The notes under the pieces were generated by a model. That model did no database searches and had not been told where the DNA came from. It saw nothing but the letters and a program-made list of their open reading frames with translations. A DNA stretch of 64,000 bases from Microglena sp. YARC (taxonomy: Eukaryota > Chlorophyta > Chlorophyceae > Chlamydomonadales > Chlamydomonadaceae). The position numbers and the translations under genes were made by a program. The stretch spans positions 50,644,545 through 50,708,544 of the forward strand of contig CM039464.1 of NCBI GenBank assembly GCA_022414725.1, read 5' to 3'. Positions 33,945-46,485 of this stretch are shown one piece after another; positions within the stretch are counted from its first letter, which is position 1; the number at the start of each line of letters is the position of its first letter.

Positions 33945-34345
33945 CTTTCCAGCTACCAGCAGCAGCTTCTAGACAGCTGCCCTGGCTTGCTACCCAGCCA
34001 AACACATAGCAACACTGTGCATCTGGAAGCTACCAGCAGCAGCTTCTAGACAGCTGCCCTGGCTTGCTACCCAGCCAAACACATAGCAACACTGTGCATC
34101 TGGAAGCTACCAGCAGCAGCTTCTAGACAGCTGCCCTGGCTTGCTACCCAGCCAAACACATAGCAACACTGTGCATCTGGAAGCTACCAGCAGCAGCTTC
34201 TAGACAGCTGCCCTGGCTTGCTACCCAGCCAAACACATAGCAACACTGTGCATCTGGAAGCTACCAGCAGCAGCTTCTAGACAGCTGCCCTGGCTTGCTA
34301 CCCAGCCAAACACATAGCAACACTGTGCATCTGGAAGCTGACAGA
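33945..34345. repeat. 77-bp tandem repeat, five units
   Basis: Units of GGAAGCTACCAGCAGCAGCT, TCTAGACAGCTGCCCTGGCT and ACACATAGCAACACTGTGCA, nearly identical to each other. The last unit forms the beginning of the large inverted repeat at 34259-34765. Confidence 0.92.
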
Positions 34346-34765
34346 ATCACCTGTCCAATCTCGTTGGAATCTTGGGGCTTAGCCCAGTGGCTGGCTCTGG
34401 GACCTTCTTAGAAGCTGCTGCTCGTAGCTGAAAAGAAAAGCTATGCTGCCCAGAAAAGAAACAGTGACCTGTGCGCTGCTGGTAACTGAAAAGAAGAACT
34501 ATGATGAATTAAGCTGGCAACCCTGGATGTGGCATGTGATGACACTCAGGTCACTGTTTCTTGTCTAGGCAGCATAGCTTTTCTTTTTCCGTTACGTGCA
34601 GCAGCTTCTAAGCAGGTCCCTAAGCCAGCCTCTGGGCTAAGCCCCAAGATTCCAACAAGATTGGACAGGTGATTCTGTCAGCTTCCAGATGCACTATGTT
34701 GCTATTGCATTGCCCGGGTAGCAATCCAGGGGAGCTGTCCAGAGGCTGCTGCTGGTAGCTGAAAA
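34259..34765. repeat. Large inverted repeat with about 215-bp arms
   Basis: The left arm (34259-34473: GAAGCTGACAGAATCACCTG, GGGGCTTAGCCCAGTGGC, AAGCTATGCTGCC) is mirrored by the right arm (34548-34765: GGCAGCATAGCTTTTC, GGGCTAAGCCCCAAGAT, GATTCTGTCAGCTTCC) with roughly 85-90% identity. A spacer of about 75 bp separates them. A further right-arm copy follows at 34820-35040. It could be a foldback element or an inverted duplication of an AGCAGCTTCTAGGCAG family member. Confidence 0.8.
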
Positions 34766-34819
34766 GAAAAATTACGATGAATTAAGTGGGCATCACTGGT
34801 TGTGGCATGTGATAGCGCA

Positions 34820-35040
34820 CAGGTCACTGTTTCTTGTCTAGGCAGCATAGCTTTTCTTTTTCCGTTACGCGCAGCAGCTTCTAAGCAGGTCCCTAAGCCA
34901 GCCTCTGGGCTAAGCCCCAAGATTCCAACAAGATTGGACAGTTGATTCTGTCAGCTTCCAGATGCACTATGTTGCTATTGCATTGCCCGGGTAGCAATCC
35001 AGGGGAGCTGTCCAGAGGCTGCTGCTGGTAGCTGAAAATA
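34820..35040. repeat. Second copy of the right arm of the inverted repeat
   Basis: Repeats 34548-34765 almost exactly (CAGGTCACTGTTTCTTGTCT to GCTGCTGCTGGTAGCTG), as a direct tandem duplication of about 270 bp. Confidence 0.88.
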
Positions 35041-35096
35041 AAAGTTATGATGAATAGATGAAGTGGGCATCCCTGATTGTGACTTGTGATTGCGCA

Positions 35097-35430
35097 CAGG
35101 GACCGGCATATCATATGATGTTGACCAAAGCCGAGTATGATATCATATGATATCATACAAATTGCATCATATGATAGTGTTTATAAATAGTAACTCTGGC
35201 TTAGTCAGACTGCCGGCATCATATGATAGTGTTTATAAAGAGTACCTCTGGCTTAGTCAGACTGCCGGCATCATATGATAGAGTTTATAGATAGTAACTC
35301 TGGCTTAGTCAGACTGCCGGCATCATATGATAGTGTTTATAAAGAGTAACTCTGGCTTAGTCAGACTGCCGGCATCATATGATAACATACGATGACATGA
35401 GATCATATGATGTTATATTGCTGTTCCCTA
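35097..35430. mobile_element. TIR element of the ATATGATATCATATG family with internal tandem repeats
   Basis: The left end is AGGGACCGGCATATCATATG and the right end CATATGATGTTATATTGC-TGTTCCCTA, an imperfect inverted pair like the element at 29941-30117. The interior holds four copies of a unit of about 55-58 bp with GACTGCCGGCATCATATGAT and GGCTTAGTCAGA. The left flank ATTGCGCA and nearby right sequence ATTGCACA suggest a target duplication, but the fit is imperfect. Confidence 0.65.
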
Positions 35431-36755
35431 CATATTGCACAGGGCACGGTTTAAACTCCGGCAAGGTTCAGGTTATTCAGCCACTGAGTGTCCCCAGCAT
35501 CTATCCCTCAGGCAAAGCCACCATTTTCTGAGGGTACTGATCGGATGTGTGGATAGATCACGGCCTAACTCGCTTTGAGGGAGTTGGGAGCTAGCCCAAC
35601 CAAATGCAACCTCAACTTGCTCACTTGCAAGATAGATAGGTAAGTAAGTATGTGGCCTGGTGAGGAGGGTAGACGAACTCTATGAGGGGAGGGGCAAGGG
35701 TGGGGGGCAAAGGTGGGGGGAAAGTCATGAAATGAGAGAGACCAGAACCCGGGAGGCCGTGAACCGGAACCACAAAGCCCATTCTTTCTTTTCAGGGCTG
35801 CACCTAGCAGCTTCTAGGCAGCTCCCTCTACACGTCCTCAGGACAAACCTTCAGAGAGGCTTGAAAGGCTTCTGAAAGCTGAGACAGCCAATATTATCAT
35901 AGTTTTTCGTTTCCGCCACGAGCAGCAGCTTCTAGGCGTTTCCATGAGCCAGCCACTGGGCTAAGCCCTAAGATTTCGATAGTGCTGGACAGCTGATTCT
36001 ATCAGCTTCGAGATGCACCATGTTTCTATAGGTTTGGCTGGGTAGCAAGACAGCTGAGCTGCCTAGAAGCTGCTGCTGGTAGCTGCTGCTGGTAGCTGAA
36101 AAGAAAAGTTACTGAGACAGCCAATCCAATGCAGCTGAAAGCTATGGGCTTGACCCTGTGGCTGGCTAATGGAGTTGGCTGGAAGCTGCCATGCACAGCC
36201 AAAAGGGGAAACAGTGATGAAGCCAACGGCTCATCAAGAGGAGGGTTGACAACAGAGCCTTCGGCTGACTCTCAACTGCGGATATGAGACCATTCGTTAT
36301 CCGTCTTCCATCACTCCATAGCTGCTTACCCCGCAAACCACCTTGTCGATATGATTCAGCACTGATATGCACTCGTTGACATCTTCGCCCATCGTCAAGC
36401 ATGACAGAACTCCCACGACATCACCTGTGGCGCACGATAAGGCTTACGTTCTCTGAATCCGGACTCTTCAACAATTTGAAGGCAGAAGCGCAACAAGCAT
36501 TTTATTGGCCAAAACAACAGTTTTCGTTCAGAGCAATGACATAAGCAGAATATATTTAGAAAAGCTCGGATGAGCGAAGGAGCATGTCCGCTACACAGGC
36601 AAGTGCAATTTTCGAGGTCGAAGAAAGGCTATTGTGAACTGCGAACGGCAAGCATTCGCAGTTTGCCGTTACGGCTAAGTCAGAGCTGCCCATTATGAAC
36701 AAGCTTTTGACCAAGGCGCTTGGCAGGATAGAAGTCAGGGGGCTCGATGCTATCT
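35431..36755. other. Repeat remnants, then unique DNA; no gene seen
   Basis: 35790-36190 contains further degenerate AGCAGCAGCTTCTAGG and GGGCTAAGCCCTAAG fragments of the inverted-repeat family. 36200-36755 is unique and has no long open frame or recognised motif. Confidence 0.45.
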
Positions 36756-36759
36756 AATA

Positions 36760-37040
36760 TTGAGCATCCGCACCTGTATGAGCAGCAATATGCAACGGAG
36801 GCAAAGGCTGCGAGTCCGTCTGGTGCATGACACGCGAGGAAGTTGTTTGCATTTCCCTTTTCGAAATATATCGAATGCCTCCCAAGCTATAATTGATTAT
36901 CCAATTGCTGTAACCAGAAAGAGGAGGAGAGACTATTCAAAACCTCGTAGCAATAACATAAATCAGGCCGCAATGGCAGCCATCTCCAAGGACATTGCTG
37001 TTGTTAGAGGATTCATCCCACGTCACGAATATGAGAAAAA
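36760..37040 (+). CDS. Possible first exon of an unrecognised plus-strand gene
   Basis: An open frame of about 94 codons starts with ATG at 36760 and reaches a consensus donor GTAAGT near 37039 just before its stop. Composition is basic (MQRRQRLRVRLVHDTRG, TRKRRRDYSKPRSN) with a C-terminal part ISKDIAVVRGFIPRHEYEKK of ordinary protein character. It lies in unique DNA. No homologue is recognised and no downstream exon could be paired with it, so it may be chance. Confidence 0.3.
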
Positions 37041-37044
37041 GTAA

Positions 37045-37830
37045 GTGGCATGGGTAGTACGAAGGTGTTCGGAAAGTTCGCAACAGTAGAGCGTTTCGCC
37101 CACCACGCCCTAGTTCGGCACTTGGACGGACAGATACTCAGCTTATGATTAATAACCAGCCTTTTATTAGCTAGTGGGACAATTTAACGGTTCGATCATT
37201 TGACGTTTCGTCTTTGGAAGCGACGCGATTCACCGGTAAAGTGAATACAGGACCGCTTTTCCCCCCTTTCTCCTGTCGCACCTGTCGCACCTGTCGGTTC
37301 TGCGGGACCCGCTGCTGACCCGTGTGACCGCGTGTGACCCCTTCGCCGCGAAACCGTCAAATTATCGACTGTCAAATGTTCGTGTCAGTGAACGATGTCA
37401 GTGTACATGTACTGTAGCTGGACGTGACAGCCTCAGCATTTCCGTCTTCCGCCAAGCCAGGCTCGGAACCCACAGCTACGGCCGGCTACGGCTACGCACT
37501 GAGGAAGGCTTCGACTGAGCAACTGGTGGTTCCCATAATCCCATACACCGGTTGTAGCAGTCACATCTAATGTATGTAATCTGCTCGCTAGTATCGTACT
37601 GCACAAAGCCTCTTTGGAGGCTGTAGTGATTGGTCGCTGATGTGATTGGTTGTGGGTGGGCATCTCGTAGTATTACCAGTAGTATTAGTATGAGACTCAC
37701 GTAGTCACGTGTGCGTGTGTCATCAGAGGGATTACTCGGGAATTGTGGCTTTGGGATTAATTGCATTAACGCACGAGCTGCATTAATGCGCGAGCTAGTA
37801 CCCCCAGACAGGAGATAATGTGTTAGTGCT
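37045..37830. other. Unique GC-richer stretch, no gene identified
   Basis: Contains a short tandem GTCGCACCT, ATTATCGACTGTCAAATG and CATTAACGCACGAGCTGC near-palindromes. Only short open frames. A promoter region is possible but cannot be shown. Confidence 0.35.
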
Positions 37831-37834
37831 GTGA

Positions 37835-37995
37835 TATGAAAATGATGGAGGATGAAGCACACTTCCTCCTAAAATGCCCCATCTCCTCGCAACTACGCCT
37901 CCAATGTTATGAGCTTTTTTGTTATATTACTGGCGAACATTAGGAAGATGTGACACACTTCCGCAACTATATTGATCACCAACCATAATACCATG
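37835..37995 (+). mobile_element. LINE C-terminal fragment
   Basis: The frame around 37845-37925 reads MMEDEAHFLLKCPISS, then LRLQCYELF. The EDEAHFLLKCP motif is the second half of the CxxC-HxxxxC knuckle at the C-terminus of non-LTR retrotransposon proteins, as at 5030 and 15580. Nothing else of the element is clear. Confidence 0.55.
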
Positions 37996-38178
37996 ATCTG
38001 CAGAGCATGCTGTGGCTAAATTTGTCATAGGATGCCAAGGACTTCGAAAGTGTACACCGTGCTACCTAGTGAGACAACTGTTTCATGCAAAGAAATACAT
38101 ATACCATATGGAGTTAGTGCTGATAATAATGATTGCTTGCTGCAATATTGCTTTTCTTTTTCTGAGGATTTGTTGGAA

Positions 38179-38179
38179 G

Positions 38180-38220
<41 letters not shown>
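38179..38220. repeat. Poly-C tract, about 40 bases
   Basis: Uninterrupted C run followed by GGATATTGCAGGGATATTGC. Length is likely unreliable in the assembly. Confidence 0.9.
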
Positions 38221-38222
<2 letters not shown>

Positions 38223-39260
38223 ATATTGCAGGGATATTGCACATTGCGAGCTTGTCTTGGGCTAACAATGGCCTGTCGATGACAAAGCAATACCGTATAG
38301 TGTATTTGTGCGTTCCCAATCTGTGTAGTGATTCTTGCAACCACCCAGGAATAGCTTCGGTCAGGGGTCGACGGCCAGAGATACAGCCCAAGTGACCTAT
38401 CAGTCATAGATCAGGGCTGTCAATATCATACTATATTTTCAATTCTCGCACACTTTTTTTCGAAAATCAGAATGAGATGAAGGGCAATAACGTTTACACG
38501 TACATTCAAGTTAAAATACAGTCAAATCCTGACGGATTCGACTCTGCAGTGCTAATAGACTTGGATGCATCCATGCCCAACTCAGACCAGGTTAAGCAGC
38601 AGATCACCGGCACAATAAGGTTTCGAACTCGAACTTGAATTACATAGCAGGTGCAGAGCGGGTGTCTGAAAACAATGGGATTAACACACATTTTGCATCA
38701 AGACGAAGGCATTGCACTTATCCAGAGGTGAGATGAAGCAATGAGAAAAAGTTGAAAAGGGTCCAAGGGGGTGGGGTGGGGTACTGGGGTGGGGTGGGGG
38801 GTACCCCTGACAGGGTCCACAGAATGTCAATGGACTCTGGGGTATCGATATATTACCCGCCCCCCTAACGTAAACCAGTATCCAATACCCCAACTTGGGC
38901 TGTGCCGGACTTTCTATGTCGTTTGGCATCCTCCTGCTTCCTGCCAAGGTAGCTGACTAGCTACCATTGACGTTAGTTGTCAGTCTGGCGCTGTACGATG
39001 GCAGATGGCCATCGCCGCTACGCGTATTGCTTCGGAAAACCCCTCATCAATATCTTATGGTGTGAGCTGTATGATGCTGGGTGGCCATCTACGATACGCT
39101 TCAGAAAATCCCTCATCAATATTTTGTGGTGAAAGCTGTATGAGCATGTTCAGTGCTTGTCCTTGTAGTCGTGGATCGAGTAGGAATCCCACTTCTTGTC
39201 AGGGTCAAATGGCTGCGACAAGGTCAAAAGGAGGGGTGGCAGGGTGTTGGCGTCAGGGTG
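38221..39260. other. No gene seen; short local repeats
   Basis: 39030-39150 holds two copies of AAAAYCCCTCATCAATATYT with GTGAGCTGTATGA. 38760-38815 is GGGGTGGGG-rich. The last coding exon of the XAP5-family gene would be expected at or below this position on the minus strand, but no YDPxKKW-type sequence is found. Confidence 0.45.
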
Positions 39261-39319
39261 TGGGCAATTCCCTTTAGATTATTTGGCCTACCCTTGGACT
39301 GTAACACAAATACATACAG

Positions 39320-40985
39320 GGTAAATATGGTTTGCTCCCACCGGTTTACTGGGAAATTGTGCTTGTTGCAATCGTACCACACCACCACCACACCCACACC
39401 ACACCACCAGCAATCTTCCCACAATCTTCCCTCCATACCACCGTAAATCTTCCCACACCACACCCACACCAAACCACCACCCCACCACCACCACCAATAG
39501 TGCTTGCCTCCCACCGTTTTACTGGGAAGATGTGCTTGTTGCGACCAAATCTTCCCACAATGTTCCCACACCACACGACCACACCACCACCACCAATAGT
39601 GCTTACCTCCCACCGGTTTACTGGGAAGATGTGCTTATTGCGACCAAATCTTCCCACAATGTTCCGACACCACACCACCACCACACCACCACCACCAATA
39701 GTGCTTACCTCCCACCGGTACTGGGAAGATGTGCTTGTTGCGACCAAACCTTCCACCATATTCCGACACACACCACCACCACCACCACCACCACCAATGG
39801 TGCTTACCTCCACCGGTTTTACTAAGAAGATGTGCTTGTTGCGACCAAACCTTCCCACCATATTCCGACACCACACCACCACCACCACCACCACCACCAA
39901 TAGTGCTTACCTCCCACCGGTTTACTGGGAAGATGTGCTTGTTGCGACCAAACCTTCCCACCATATTCCGACACCACACCACCACCACCACCACCAATAG
40001 TGCTTACCTCCCACCGGTTTACTGGGAAGATGTGCTTGTTGCGACCAAACCTTCCCACCATATTCCGAAACCACACCACCACCACCACCACCAATAGTGC
40101 TTACCTCCCACCGGTTTACTGGGAAGATGTGCTTGTTGCGACCAAACCTTCCCACAATATTCCGACACCACACCACCACCACCACCACCACCAATAGTGC
40201 TTACCTCCCACCGGTTTACTGGAAGATGTGCTTGTTGCGACCAAAAACCTTCCCACCATATTCCGACACCAACCACACCACCACCACCAATAGTGCTTAC
40301 CTCCCACCGGTTTACTGGGAAGATGTGCTTGTTGCGACCAAATCTTCCCACAATGTTCCGACACCACACCACCACCACACCACCACCACCAATAGTGCTT
40401 ACCTCCCACCGGTTTACTGGGAAGATGTGCTTGTTGCGACCAAACCTTCCCACCATATTCCGACACCACACCACCACCACCACCACCACCACCACCAATA
40501 GTGCTTACCTCCCAACGGTTTACTAAGAAGATGTGCTTGTTGCGACCAAACCTTCCCACCATATTCCGACACCACACCACCATCACCACCAATAGTGCTT
40601 ACCTCCTACCGGTTTACTGGGAAGATGTGCTTGTTGCGACCAAACCTTCCCACCATATTCCGACACCACACCACCACCACCACCACCACCACCACCAATA
40701 GTGCTTACCTCCCACCGGTTTACGGGGAAGAAGTGCTTGTTGCGACCAAACCTTCCCACAATATTCCGACACCACACAAACACACCACCAGCACACCACC
40801 AGTCCACCACCACCACCAATAGTGCTTACCTCCCACCGTTTTAATGGGAAGATGTTCTTGTTGCGACCAAACCTTCCCACAATATTCCCACACCACACAA
40901 ACACACCACCAGCACACCACCACCACCACCAGCAGAGCTTACCTCCCACCGGTTAGCTGGGAGGATGTGCTTCTTGCGATCACGA
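39320..40985 (-). repeat. Donor-side copies of the XAP5 exon, 16 tandem units
   Basis: Units of about 93-125 bp. On the minus strand each reads TTTGGTCGCAACAAGCACAT, CTTCCCAGTAAACCGGTGGG and AG/GTAAGC, i.e. the last 14-18 codons (RNKHIFPVNRWE) and the donor of the exon at 41864-42025. A (GGT)n tract and GGAATATTGTGGGAAG follow in each unit. The substitution A to V (PANRW to PVNRW) marks the amplified family. Each unit keeps an intact GTAAG donor but has no acceptor of its own. Confidence 0.93.
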
Positions 40986-41860
40986 CAGTATAGCTCCACA
41001 ATCGTTCCAGCAAAAATGAAATGAAGCTGGACGTCCATTCGTGCTTTTATAATATTAATATAAATACTTATATTAACCTGATGAATATAAATTTACGGTA
41101 ATAATAACTTAATTAATATCGATTTAATAGTAATGGCATCAATGCTTACCTCCCACTGGTTAGCGCTTCACAATCTTTCCAGCTAAAATAAAAATAAAAT
41201 AAAAATATATTAAATATTAAATTGATATCAATTATAAACACTCTTACCTCCCACCGGTTGGCTGGGAAGATGTGCTTGCTGCAATCACGACAATATTGCT
41301 CCACAATCATTCCAGCCTTTGTTTTTACCAAATTCATATTAATTATATACATTATTAACTCCCACCGGTTGGCGCTTCACAATATTTCCAGCTAAAATAA
41401 AATAAAAATAAAATTTATTAACTAAATTCATATCAATTATAAACACTCTTACCTCCCACCAGTTGGCTGGGAAGATGTGCTTGCTGCGATCACGACAATA
41501 TTGCTCCTCAATCTTTCCAGCAAAACAAACGAAGCTGGACTTCCATTCGTGCTTTTATATTATGAATATAAATACTTATATTAATTCCCAATTAATTAGA
41601 TGAATATTAATTTGCGGTAATAAGAACTAAATTAATATCGAGTTAATATCAATTATATACATTCTTACCTCCCACCGGTTGGCTGGGAAGATGTGCTTGT
41701 TGCGACCATACCAGTGACACCCCACAATCTTTCCACACCACACAACCACACCACCAGCACACCACCCCCACCACCACCAGCACACCGCCACCACCACCAG
41801 CACACCACCGGAAATCATCCCACACCACACCACCACACCCACACCACCACCAGTAGTGCT
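40950..41860 (-). repeat. Older donor-side copies of the XAP5 exon, four units
   Basis: Four longer-spaced units end at GGTGGGAG/GTAAG near 40940, 41250, 41450 and 41670. They retain more of the exon ([53 protein letters not shown]) with coding changes. AT-rich intron sequence (TTAATATCAATTATAAACAC) separates three of them. They bridge the complete exon and the 16-unit array. Confidence 0.9.
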
Positions 41861-41863
41861 TAC

Positions 41864-42025
41864 CTCCCACCGGTTGGCTGGGAAGATGTGCTTGTTGCGA
41901 TCATACCAGTGACGCTCCACAATCTTTCCAGCATGAGAGTCCTTCTTCTCTTGTGTCGCGTCATTGACGATACGAATGTCCTCGGTCACGCCGAAGTCAA
42001 ACAGGGGACCTGACTTTCCTCGAGC
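41864..42025 (-). CDS. XAP5/XCT/FAM50-family gene, 54-codon exon
   Basis: Acceptor TAAACAG (ending 42026) and donor GTAAGC (41858-41863). It is 162 bases, phase 0 at both ends. It encodes [40 protein letters not shown] and [14 protein letters not shown]. This matches the conserved C-terminal region of XAP5 proteins ([10 protein letters not shown]...D.R...DA..EK..SHAGK.V.R.WY.KNKHIFPA.RWE), known from human FAM50A and plant XCT. These are nuclear proteins linked to spliceosome function, and in plants also to the circadian clock and small-RNA biogenesis. It is the only complete copy of this exon here. The final coding exon (YDPxKKW...) is not found. Confidence 0.9.
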
Positions 42026-42029
42026 CTGT

Positions 42030-43265
42030 TTAGGAAAGGGCGCAGTTGTATCATATTTGTTTGTGGATCAGGTTGGGTCTTTCCAGCATGAGAGTCCTTC
42101 TTCTCTTGTGTCGCGTCATTGACGATGCGAATTTCCTCGGTCACGCCGAAGTCGAACAGGGGACCTTAGTTTCCTCGAGCCTGTTTAGGAAAGGGTGCAG
42201 TTGTATCATATTTGTTTGTGGATCAGGTTGGGTCTTTCCAGCATGAGAGTCCTTCTTCTCTTGTGTCGCGTCATTGACGATGCGAATTTCCTCGGTCACG
42301 CCGAAGTCGAACAGGGGACCTTAGTTTCCTCGAGCCTGTTTAGGAAAGGGTACATTGTTTTGTAGTGGTGTGGATCAGGTTAGGTCGTTGCAGCGTGAGA
42401 GTCCTTTGCCCTTGATGGGTTGCCCAAGGCTTAGACAATGTAGCAGGTACAAGTACAGCCTCCCTAGGATGGTAATGATAACGCCTGGTGGGGCGTGGTG
42501 CTAAGGGAACCCGTCGTACGCGGGCAGAGAACGGTCTACCACCTCGACTGGACAAGCTACCATCGCGGTTGACAACGACCTGCATCGCTGAGGGCGACCG
42601 TAGAATGGATCGACCCCCCCGACCCTTTGTCGTTAAAGCGATTTGGTGTACTAATAGACCAATATTATCACTGAAACGGGCTTCCCTAGGATGCGATACT
42701 GGGGTAGAGGGTACAACGTTTTGTAGTTGTGTGGATCAGGTTGGGTCATTCCAGCACGTGAGTCCTTTTTCTATTGAGTCACATCATTGACGATGCGAAT
42801 GTCCTCAGTCACGCCGTAGTCAAACAGGAGACCTGACTTTCCTCGAGCCTGTTTGGGAAAGGGTGCATTTTTTATATTTTGTTTTATTTTTGATCAGGTT
42901 GGGTCGTTCCAGTGTGAGAGTCCTTCTTCTCTTGTGTCGAATCATTGACGATGCGAATGCCCTCAGTCATGCCGAAGTCAAACAGGGGACCTGACTTTTC
43001 TTCAGCCTGTGTTTAAGAGGGACCAGTTTTTATGTTTATTTTATTGTGGATCAGGTTGGGTTGCACTGCCTACTTGTTAGGAAAGGGTTTCCGTTTCTTT
43101 CGTTGTTTGTGTGGATCAGGTTGGGTCGTTCCAGTGTGAGAGTCCTTTTTCTCTCGTGTCACGTCATTGACGATGCGAATGTCCTCGGTCACGCCGAAGT
43201 CAAACAGGGACCCTGACTTTCCTTGAGCCTGTGTTTGAAGAGGGAAACATTTTTTTATTTTTATT
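42030..43265 (-). repeat. Acceptor-side copies of the 54-codon XAP5 exon, about six units
   Basis: Units at about 42070-42178, 42235-42340, 42383-42405 (stub cut by a SINE), 42745-42855, 42905-43010 and 43125-43232. On the minus strand each reads the acceptor and about 32 codons ([26 protein letters not shown]) and stops near SHAG. The pieces are joined by GATCAACCTGATCCACA-type intron sequence. Substitutions such as TQEKK to TREKK occur. Confidence 0.92.
42472..42682 (-). mobile_element. tRNA-derived SINE with perfect 11-bp target duplication
   Basis: Flanked by TCCCTAGGATG at 42461-42471 and 42683-42693. Read on the minus strand, the head (TAGTACACCAAATCGCTTTA, ACGACAAAGGGTCGGGG) and body (AACCGCGATGGTAGCTTGTC, GACGGGTTCCCTTAGCACCA, CGCCCCACCAGGCGTTATC) match the SINE at 17040-17245. 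It inserted within the acceptor-side XAP5 array. Confidence 0.9.
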
Positions 43266-43310
43266 TTATTAGCCCTAGCCTCCCCTTCCCCCCCCCCACC
43301 TCTCCGCTCT

Positions 43311-43360
43311 CCGCTTCCCCCCCCCCCCCACACACACACACCCACCTCTCGCTCTCCGCT

Positions 43361-43400
<40 letters not shown>
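43311..43400. repeat. Poly-C and CA tracts
   Basis: C runs at about 43310-43329 and 43363-43394 with (AC)n. This is intron filler between the XAP5 exons. Confidence 0.85.
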
Positions 43401-43408
<8 letters not shown>

Positions 43409-43422
43409 AGGTAATTGCTTAC

Positions 43423-43476
43423 CTTGCTAATGATGAGATCGTAGAAGGACACATGCTGAGGAAGAACCAGATCCTC
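43423..43476 (-). CDS. XAP5/XCT/FAM50-family gene, 18-codon exon
   Basis: Acceptor CTTGCAG (ending 43477) and donor GTAAGC (43417-43422). It is 54 bases, phase 0 at both ends. It encodes EDLVLPQHVSFYDLIISK, matching the conserved XAP5 segment (EDLIIPH..SFYDLIV.K) that directly precedes ARGKSGPLF. That continuity with the exon at 41864-42025 confirms gene, strand and order. Copies of its acceptor and first 10-15 bases are repeated upstream at 43868-45160. Confidence 0.9.
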
Positions 43477-43489
43477 CTGCAAGGGAAGA

Positions 43490-45170
<1,681 letters not shown>

Positions 45171-45379
45171 TGTTTGTGGTGTGGTGGGTGGTGGGTTATG
45201 AAAGGTGGGTGGGTGGGTGGGTGGCTGTGGTGGTGGTGGGATATGTGGGTATTTGGGTGGGGTATGTGGTGGTGGTGGTGTGGTGTGGGGATAGGACCTG
45301 TATAGGATGTCAATATCGTGCATTGAGGGATCAGCGTTAGATATGAAGAGGTAGGCAGTAGGGGGTGGCACTTCTCTGA

Positions 45380-46060
45380 TGGCTGTGTGTGTATGTGTGT
45401 GTGTGTGTGTGTAGGCTTGAGGTGCATGCCGCAAGAACAGTAGTAGACAGTAAGGGTAGGAAGTAGGGGGTAGCCTTCTGTGTGGAAGACAATGTAAGTC
45501 GTGCACAGTAGGTGTTTAAGTAGAATGTGTTGTGTGTGTGTGTGTGTAGGCTGATAGCAATGGGACTGCATGGAACAGTAGTAGGCGTGTAGGCGTGCAC
45601 AGTAGGGGGTAGGCAGTAGGGTGTGTGTGTTAGCTATGGCAGTGGACGCAAGAACAGTAGTAAGGCGTGTAGGGCGTGCACAGTTTAGGGGGTTAAGGCA
45701 GTAGTCGTGTGTGTGTGTTAGGCTGATGGCATGGACTGCATGGGAACATAGTAGGCCGTGTAGGCGTGCACAGTAGGGGGGTTAGCGCAAGTAGTATTGT
45801 GTGTGTGTGCAGGCTGATGGCAATGGCTGCATGGGAACAGTAGTAGGCGTGTAGGCGTGCACAGTAGGGGGTAGGCAGTAGGGTGTGTGTGTGTGTGTGT
45901 GTAGGCTGATGGCATGGACTGCATGGAACAGTAGTAGGGCGTGGTTAGGCGTGCAAACAGTAGGGGTAGGCAGTAGATTGTGTGTGTGTGTGTTGGTGTA
46001 GGCTGAATGGCAGGACTTGCGTGGACCTGATGGGAACAGACGTAGACATGTAGTTGACAC
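45380..46060. repeat. Tandem repeat of about 90-110 bp with GTAGGCGTGCACAGTAGGGG, seven or so units
   Basis: Units carry TGTGTGTGTAGGCTGATGGC, ACTGCATGGGAACAGTAGTA and GGCGTGTAGGCGTGCACAGT. Frequent single-base differences in homopolymers point to poor consensus quality. No exon relationship is recognised. Confidence 0.8.
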
Positions 46061-46136
46061 ACACCTTGTGCCCTCGAGGCAATAGCCATGCTGTCCCCCC
46101 CCCCCCCCCCCCTCCCCCTCCTCCCCCCCCACCCAC

Positions 46137-46420
46137 TTGATGTACATGAGGTTCCTCACCGACACAGCCCTCAGCTCCTTAAAATGTTTGGGCACCAGCT
46201 ATTCTCGCACCGCTGTGTGTGTGTGTGGTGTGTGTGTTGTGCGCGTGCTGGTGCACCCGCACACACCAGCCATCCAAACCCACCCAACCCACAGCACCCA
46301 CCACACCCTCCCCACACCCAACCCACCCAGCAGCCCACCTTGATGTGGCATGGGTTCTCCAACCGAACACAGCCCTAGCTCCATAAATGTGGACACAGCT
46401 GGTCTCGGACGCTGTGCGTG
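46137..46420 (-). repeat. Donor-side copies of the 31-codon XAP5 exon, two units
   Basis: On the minus strand, 46137-46215 reads KELRAVSVRNLMYIK and 46335-46415 a corrupted equivalent. Both run from within the exon to its end; the second has AAG/GTGGGC, the first has lost one G at the donor. They lie downstream of the complete exon at 46486-46581. Confidence 0.75.
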
Positions 46421-46485
46421 TGTAATGTGCTGCCCCCCCCCCCCCCCCCCCCCGCCCCCCCGCCCACACCCACACACCAGCACAC

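Noticed and set aside
32126..34009. Plus-strand open frame of 627 codons
   Set aside because: It lies wholly in the 168-bp and 44-bp tandem repeats, which are open in several frames on both strands. The minus strand here carries ankyrin-exon acceptor fragments, so the plus-strand frame has no independent support.
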